Assembly (NCBI GenBank): GCA_014843695.1
Contig: CM026391.1
Span: 22,661,518 to 22,725,517 of the forward strand
Direction: 5' to 3'
DNA length: 64,000 bases
DNA from: Archivesica marissinica
Lineage: Eukaryota; Mollusca; Bivalvia; Venerida; Vesicomyidae
Under the pieces are notes generated by a model. The model worked only from the letters and a program-made list of their open reading frames with translations. It did no database searches and was not told the origin of the DNA. The translations under genes were made by a program, and so were the position numbers. Below, piece after piece: positions 57,902 through 64,000 of the stretch. How positions within the stretch are numbered: the stretch's first letter is position 1; every line of letters starts with the position of its first letter.

Positions 57902-58572
57902 TTGTGACAGTAGGTCTAGATTCTATACCATAGCGACATCCCAGTACCCCCTTCATGTTCTATTGCAATTTTTACGAAGCTACATTTCTTAACAGGTTAG
58001 CATGGTAAATGCATTTGCAAAGATTGTTCAAAGTAATTTTGGAGTTTGTTGACATAAGACTGACAGCTTTTTGTTTTGTTGGCCAGGTGTAATTGTAGCG
58101 TTTTATGTATTTTGATCGCAATGTTGAATATTTTGGACATATGAGAAGGAATTGATATTCATTTTCAATGGAATACTCATTTTCTGTGACAATGTGCAGG
58201 CCGCGGGACTTCAGTGCCTTATAGGCGCTACGCCCCTGATAATTGTTTCGATATACAGTATGCTTAGATCGTTCTTCAAAAGGTTTTAGATGAAAGTTAA
58301 ACTTAGTTTATGCGATACTTGAATGGCGGTATTATATTCATTAAGTATCAATCCCGTGTCATTACGACATTATTTGTGTCATCTGTAACCATTATCTCTT
58401 AAAGGTCATGTATAAGTATCATATTAGACGAAGCTATTGCAATTTTCCGTTGCAAAAAGGTGTCAATAACGACAGTAAAATGATGAAAAACTCTATATTG
58501 TTAGATATAATCTCCCATCATTTCATTATGCACGACGTACGCTAGAATCGCGACCCTTGCGTAGTGACACGT
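57902..58572. other. Unique sequence, possible end of the cysteine-rich gene
   Basis: At 57991-57995 AACAG is preceded by a pyrimidine-rich stretch and followed by GTTAG. Joined to the T left by exon 3 this would read TGT TAG (Cys-stop). This is a guess; no polyadenylation signal supports it. The rest shows no feature. Confidence 0.2.
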
Positions 58573-58714
58573 GGCCCCGAGGTTATAAAACGTTCATCCA
58601 ATCTCAAAACTCAGTCTCAAGCGTCTGATTGGTTCAGCTGACAGTAACACTCAGAATCAACCAATCAAATAATTTGAGCTTGAGATCTGAGAACAGTTTT
58701 ATAACCTCGGGGCC
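58573..58714. mobile_element. Hairpin MITE-like element (142 bp)
   Basis: GGCCCCGAGGTTATAAAAC at the left is mirrored by GTTTTATAACCTCGGGGCC at the right, with further imperfect pairing inside. Confidence 0.65.
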
Positions 58715-58777
58715 TGTTCTAAACTCCACAAGTTGACCCACGGAATACAAGTTATATAGCTTAGAAAGGCACCATAC

Positions 58778-59594
58778 CACGCCTATCAGTATACACACCA
58801 CGCCTATCAGTATACATACCACGCCTATCAGTATACACACCACGCCTATCAGTATACATACCACGCCTATCAGTATACATACCACGCCTATCAGTATACA
58901 TACCACGCCTATCAGTATACATACCACGCCTATCAGTATACACACCACGCCTATCAGTATACATACCACGCCTATCAGTATACATACCATGCCTATCAGT
59001 ATACATACCACGCCTATCAGTATACATACCACGCCTATCAGTATACACACCACGCCTATCAGTATACATACCACGCCTATCAGTATACACACCACGCCTA
59101 TCAGTATACATACCACGCCTATCAGTATACACACCACGCCTATCAGTATACACACCACGCCTATCAGTATACATACCACGCCTATCAGTATACATACCAC
59201 GCCTATCAGTATACATACCACGCCTATCAGTATACATACCACGCCTATCAGTATACATACCACGCCTATCAGTATACATACCACGCCTATCAGTATCATA
59301 CCACGCCTATCAGTATACACACCACGCCTATCAGTATACATACCACGCCTATCAGTATACATACCACGCCTATCAGTATACATACCACGCCTATCAGTAT
59401 ACATACCACGCCTATCAGTATACATACCACGCCTATCAGTATACATACCACGCCTATCAGTATACATACCACGCCTATCAGTATACATACCACGCCTATC
59501 AGTATACATACCACGCCTATCAGTATACATACCACGCCTATCAGTATACATACCACGCCTATCAGTATACATACCACGCCTATCAGTATACATG
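58778..59594. repeat. 21-bp minisatellite, about 39 units
   Basis: The unit is CCACGCCTATCAGTATACAT plus A, with ACACACC/ACATACC variants. It is highly homogeneous. Long ORFs in several frames are artefacts. Confidence 0.97.
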
Positions 59595-59649
59595 TATACA
59601 TGTTATGTCAATGGTGGACTATTTTGAATATTTATTTTGAATCCAGGAC

Positions 59650-60505
59650 ATTGTCCCACTTGTCTCACCGGACAATGTCTCACCGGACAATGTCTCACCG
59701 GACCGGACAATGTCTCACCGGACAATGTCTCACCAGGATTTATAAAAAAGGACATTGTCTCACCCTTTACAAAAACACATTGAATGAGTTATTGCTTTAT
59801 TTGTTCATTAAATTTGACATCACACAAATTAGCACATATTATAGCACATGTTACATTATGTAAGAGCACACATTATATCACTAGTAAAATCAACTTGTTC
59901 ATTTGTTCATATATAGAGCAGTGTTTATTCAGAACCTAATAGTATGTCCTACACCTCGCAGGAATTCTTGCATTGTTTTGCGTTCTGCATTCAAATCCTG
60001 GCAAAGAGTGTGAAGTCGGTTCTGATGCTCAGCAGTGTCACGTCTCACACGTTTCCTAGGTGGTTTCCTAGGCTCTCCTGCACAATTTGGGTTGACACTA
60101 CTGCTTCATCCTTCCTCAAACCCTCCACAGCTTTCCAAAATGATGGATGCTTGTAGCCAACCAGTGCTCTGAAACCATTGTTCCAAGCTTCACAGAGGTT
60201 GTTTGTGCGATTTTCCCCTGCTAGTGTGACTTCATGAACATTCCATAGAGCAGGAGGGTACCGAGGAGGAATTCGACGCATTATGGCAGGTGGGATAACC
60301 TCATCATCATTTGCAGCTGGTCGCTGTACACGTCGAAATGAACCAGTGACATAGGTTTTGTCGAAGTAGTCCAGGAGAGCCTTAGAGAAAAAAAAATATA
60401 TATATCATAAATATTTTTTGGGGGGGGGGTGAGACATTGTCCTTTTTAAAAAAAACCTGGTGAGACAATGTCCAGTGAGACATAGTCCGGTGAGACAATG
60501 TCCGT
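59650..60505. mobile_element. Transposon remnant with repeated GGACAATGTCTCACC ends
   Basis: Multiple GGACAATGTCTCACC units at 59650-59765 face inverted units at 60429-60505 (GGTGAGACAATGTCC). The outer about 65 bp at each side align as inverted repeats, including the CACCAGG to AAAAAGGACA stretch. The transposase fragment lies between. Confidence 0.65.
59929..60380 (-). pseudogene. Mutator-like (MULE) transposase C-terminal fragment, frameshifted
   Basis: KALLDYFDKTYVTGSF, IPPRYPPALWNVHEVTLAGE, NRTNNLCEAWNNGFRALVGY and KHPSFWKAVEGL are typical of MULE-type transposases in invertebrates. After NHLGNV a TGA occurs near 60045. In another frame the protein continues KRVRRDTAEHQNRLHTLCQD to GVGHTIRF and a stop. 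An acceptor-like CTCTAAG precedes 60380. Confidence 0.6.
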
Positions 60506-60564
60506 ATACCATTTATTTTGCTTTTGGGGGGAATAATGTCGTACGTATAGCTTGTAGACAATAC

Positions 60565-61460
60565 ACTTAGGTCTACTTCTAACCCGATACTTATAGTTTG
60601 GCATAATTAGATTATTTGTGCAAGGATTTCGTTTTAATTTGAACTATGTATAAATCAACAAGTCGTACGTACATATTACTTTCTGTAATGTATTAGAAGA
60701 CGAAAGTCATGTATTATTAGAATGTTCACTGTATGATGATTTGAGAGCTGTTCTCTTAGAGAAATCCTCATTATATGAAAATGACTTTCGGAACAAACCT
60801 GTATCCGACCAGCTTAGAATTCATTTTACTACTATACCTCTCAGTCTGATTAGAATTGTTGCCAAAACCTGTTTTTATATTCTTCAAAGATGCTCCTTTT
60901 ATTTATGTAAATAATGTATCCATTTGATTTATTGATTGTGTGTCTCTTATCCATTCCGAGAAACAGCTGCTAAACATTTCTTAATTGCGCATTGTGATTT
61001 TTTTCCATTTCAGTATTTCAAATTTTCTGGTTTTAATAAGTATTTAATTTTCAATTAGCGACTGTTCCTCGGTTTTAATATGAAATATAATATTATGTCA
61101 GTAGATTGATAGTTTGATTATCTGTGATTATATTAGTCTCTTAGAATTATTTTATAATGAATGGTGTTGTACTTTGCCACGATAATTTGTTGTGTATATT
61201 TTATGTATTGAACAACGATGAGACTGAAATAAAGAATAAATCTACATACAAGGAATTTCTTTTCAATTGATAAACGAAAAGGTATAAAACCTAACAAATA
61301 ACAATAACACTGTAAAATCTGCTATAATTACTATGTTCAAGCATTGAAGACATTTCTAGTCTTGTACGTAGGGTATGTTGATTTATTCATGGACACAATC
61401 CTTTCACAATAATCCAAGTATACCGAATTATATAAGTGTCGGGTTACAAGTGGTCCTAAG
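60565..61460. mobile_element. Second, smaller copy of the inverted-repeat/LINE-end composite
   Basis: Left end 60565-60665 (ACACTTAGGTCTACTTCTAA and on) and inverted right end 61355-61460 correspond to those at 25003 and 29150. 61250-61440 is nearly identical to 28918-29125. Confidence 0.6.
60696..60914 (+). pseudogene. LINE ORF2 C-terminal remnant
   Basis: EDESHVLLECSLYDDLRAVL and IRIVAKTCFYILQRCSFYLC then TAA parallel ENELHVILQC and LCAKTCFEILQKRR at 28170-28370. Confidence 0.7.
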
Positions 61461-63145
61461 TGTATATTGTATGTCAAGATTGTTACAAGTGGTCCTAAGT
61501 GTATATTGTATGTCAAGATTGTTACAAGTGGTCCTAAGTGTATATAATATGTCAAGATTGTTACAAGTGGTCCTAAGTGTATATAATATGTCAAGATTGT
61601 TACAAGTGGTCCTAAGTGTATATAATATGTCAAGATTGTTACAAGTGCTCCTAAGTGTATATAATATGTCAAGATTGTTACAAGTGGTCCTAAGTGTATA
61701 TAATATGTCAAGATTGTTACAAGTGGTCCTAAGTGTATATAATATGTCATGATTGTTACAAGTGGTCCTAAGGGTATATAATATGTCATGATTGTTACAA
61801 GTGGTCCTAAGTGTATATAATATGTCAAGGTTGTTACAAGTGGTCCTAAGTGTATATAATATGTCAAGATTGTTACAAGTGGTCCTAAGTGTATATAATA
61901 TGTCCATATTGTTACAAGTGGTCCTAAGTGTATATAATATGTCCATATTGTTACAAGTGGTCCTAAGTGTATATAATATGTCAAGGTTGTTACAAGTGGT
62001 CCTAAGTGTATATACTATGTCAAGATTGTTACAAGTGGTCCTAAGTGTATATAATATGTCAAGATTGTTACAAGTGGTCCTAAGTGTATATAATATGTCA
62101 AGATTGTTACAAGTGGTCCTAAGTGTATATAATATGTCAAGATTGTTACAAGTGGTCCTAAGTGTATATAATATGTCAAGATTGTTACAAGTGGTCCTAA
62201 GTGTATATAATATATCAAGATTGTTACAAGTGCTCCTAAGTGTATATAATATATCAAGATTGTTACAAGTGGTCCTAAGTGTATATAATATGTCAAGATT
62301 GTTACAAGTGCTCCTAAGTGTATATAATATGTCCATATTGTTACAAGTGAATATGTCAAGATTGTTACAAGTGGTCCTAAGTGTATATAATATGTCAAGA
62401 TTGTTACAAGTGGTCCTAAGTGTATATAATATGTCATGATTGTTACAAGCTGCCCTAAGTGTATATAATATGTCAAGATTGTTACAAGTGGTCCTAAGTG
62501 TATATAATATGTCAAGAATGTTACAAGTGGTCCTAAGTGTATATAATATGTCAATGTTGTTACAATTGGTCCTAAGTGTATATAATATGTCAAGATTGTT
62601 ACAAGTGGTCCTAAGTGTATATAATATGTCATGATTGTTACAAGTGGTCCTAAGTGTATATAATATGTCAATGTTGTTACAATTGGTCCTAAGTGTATAT
62701 AATATGTCAAGATTGTTACAAGTGATCCTAAGTGTATATAATATGTCATGATTGTTACAAGTGGTCCTAAGTGTATATAATATGTCAATGTTGTTACAAT
62801 TGGTCCTAAGTGTATATAATATGTCAAGATTGTTACAAGTGGTCCTAAGTGTATATAATATGTCATGATTGTTACAAGTGGTCCTAAGTGTATATAATAT
62901 GTCAATGTTGTTACAATTGGTCCTAAGTGTATATAATATGTCAAGATTGTTACAAGTGATCCTAAGTGTATATAATATGTCATGATTGTTACAAGTGGTC
63001 CTAAGTGTATATAATATGTCAATGTTGTTACAATTGGTCCTAAGTGTATATAATATGTCAAGATTGTTACAAGTGGTCCTAAGTGTATATAATATGTCAT
63101 GATTGTTACAAGTGCTCCTAAGTGTATATAATATGTCAAGATTGA
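61446..63145. repeat. 39-bp satellite array 2, about 43 units
   Basis: Same unit as 29130-32325, again starting at the transposon terminal repeat. From 62550 on, the variant CAATGTTGTTACAATTGG recurs every 117 bp (62552, 62669, 62786, 62903, 63020), and GATCC variants recur at 234 bp. Confidence 0.97.
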
Positions 63146-63244
63146 ATGATATGTTCAGGGATTGAACACACTTATGTGACGCATTTGATTTGATGATTTT
63201 GTTATTCATAAATGTATGCTTGTCGTCAGTGAAAATGCACAGAC

Positions 63245-63590
63245 ATTTCTAGTATGTACGTATGATATGTTTATTTATTCATGGTCCAAATGTGAACAAA
63301 CTCATTTCACAAATAATCCAAGTATTTTGCTGTCCGATTAGCTCAGTGGTTAACACGCTCGCTTCTCAACAATGCAACCCGGGTTTGATCCTCGGTAGAT
63401 GGTACGGTGGTCGCCAGATCGGACAGGTGGGTTTTTCTTCGGGTACTCTGCACAAAGAGTGATTAATATATGTTGTTAAATCTTGTTTCGCAATCGTTGT
63501 AAAATAAATAAAGTTTAAACTTTTAAACTCCTTCCACACATAATCCAATCATACCGAATTATATACGTGTCGGGTGGCCCTACGTGTATG
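63245..63590. mobile_element. Third copy of the terminal repeat, split by a SINE
   Basis: 63245-63328 matches 29028-29107, and 63535-63590 matches the continuation (CCGAATTATATACGTGTCGG). A family B SINE sits between. Confidence 0.7.
63330..63515 (+). repeat. SINE family B copy, complete
   Basis: Head GTCCGATTAGCTCAGTGGTT with box B GGGTTTGATCCTC, body GTCGCCAGATCGGACAGGTG, and tail AGAGTGATTAATATATGTTG to AAATAAATAAAGTTTAAAC. It is flanked by imperfect ATAATCCAAGTAT/ATAATCCAATCAT. Confidence 0.9.
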
Positions 63591-64000
63591 CATGTTATCA
63601 AATTGTTTTAATTTTGAGGCCCCTTTTCGGGTAGCCCCGTTTATTTCTTCCTTGTATGTACATAAAAAGCATTTACACAATGTTACAACATAAATGATAT
63701 AATAAGACTTTTACCTGTCATGTATTCATGTATACCGGTATACATGTATACACAACAGAGTTATTTAAGGATAAGTATCCCTAGTTTGAAAAATAAATTT
63801 TAAAGCAAAAAGAGAAGGTGGAAAAAAGCATATGGGTGATCGTTTCCATTTATTTATTTTCAATTACACAAGAAAATACAAGTAGAGGAATTAATTGATT
63901 ATATAAACGCTACCCACTTGGAGTTGGTAATTTTGAAAAATTATTTATGATGAACATTTATATACAAATATAAATATTTTTCTTACAACAATTCACTATT
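63591..64000. other. AT-rich right edge, nothing recognised
   Basis: No gene. A perfect 20-bp palindrome CATGTATACCGGTATACATG is at 63727-63746. Confidence 0.45.

Noticed and set aside
56031..57956. 641- and 615-codon minus-strand ORFs
   Set aside because: Three overlapping frames of the 25-bp satellite are open at once, so the openness is compositional.

Overview
The window is eukaryotic nuclear DNA, most likely from a bivalve mollusc. The evidence is short exons with GT-AG introns, several tRNA-headed SINE families, decayed non-LTR retrotransposons, TTAA- and hAT-type MITEs, an HSPA12-type Hsp70 gene (a family known to be expanded in bivalves) and exceptional minisatellite content. Species cannot be named from sequence alone. 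By rough sum about 27 kb of the 62 kb of called bases is tandem repeat, so nearly all long open reading frames are repeat artefacts.

Three genes can be supported. (1) MMAA, the mitochondrial MeaB/ArgK-type G-protein chaperone of methylmalonyl-CoA mutase, lies on the minus strand: five coding exons between 13471 and 655, with the last exon(s) beyond the left edge. All splice phases agree, and the P-loop, the ETVG switch motif and the NKSD base-recognition motif are intact. (2) A complete HSPA12A/B-like Hsp70 gene lies on the plus strand, with eight exons from 24454 to 48093 and 603 predicted residues. (3) A small secreted cysteine-rich peptide gene starts at 49295 (+), with three phase-compatible exons up to 53022. 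Its end lies in or beyond an assembly gap. MMAA and HSPA12 are divergently arranged, about 11 kb apart.

Layout: 1-13.5 kb is MMAA, with minisatellites in most of its introns. 13.5-24.4 kb is intergenic: SINEs, TTAA MITEs, an ATGT microsatellite, a 1-kb gap and a 36-bp satellite. 24.4-48.1 kb is HSPA12. Its first three introns hold a nested transposon/LINE composite, a 3.2-kb 39-bp array, a 4.9-kb 19-bp array and a 1.2-kb 32-bp array. 48-58 kb holds the cysteine-rich gene with more arrays and a second gap. 58-64 kb holds satellites, a Mutator-like transposase remnant and a second copy of the transposon terminus plus 39-bp array.

The most striking observation is that several minisatellites appear to have been seeded by neighbouring functional sequence. 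The 42-bp array in MMAA intron 3 (about 85-90 units) repeats the splice acceptor and first 20 coding bases of the adjoining exon. The 31-bp array in intron 2 repeats the acceptor of the next exon. The two 39-bp arrays repeat the outer end of a transposon inverted repeat. A 45-bp array repeats part of a LINE reverse-transcriptase ORF. Boundaries and alignments were made by eye.
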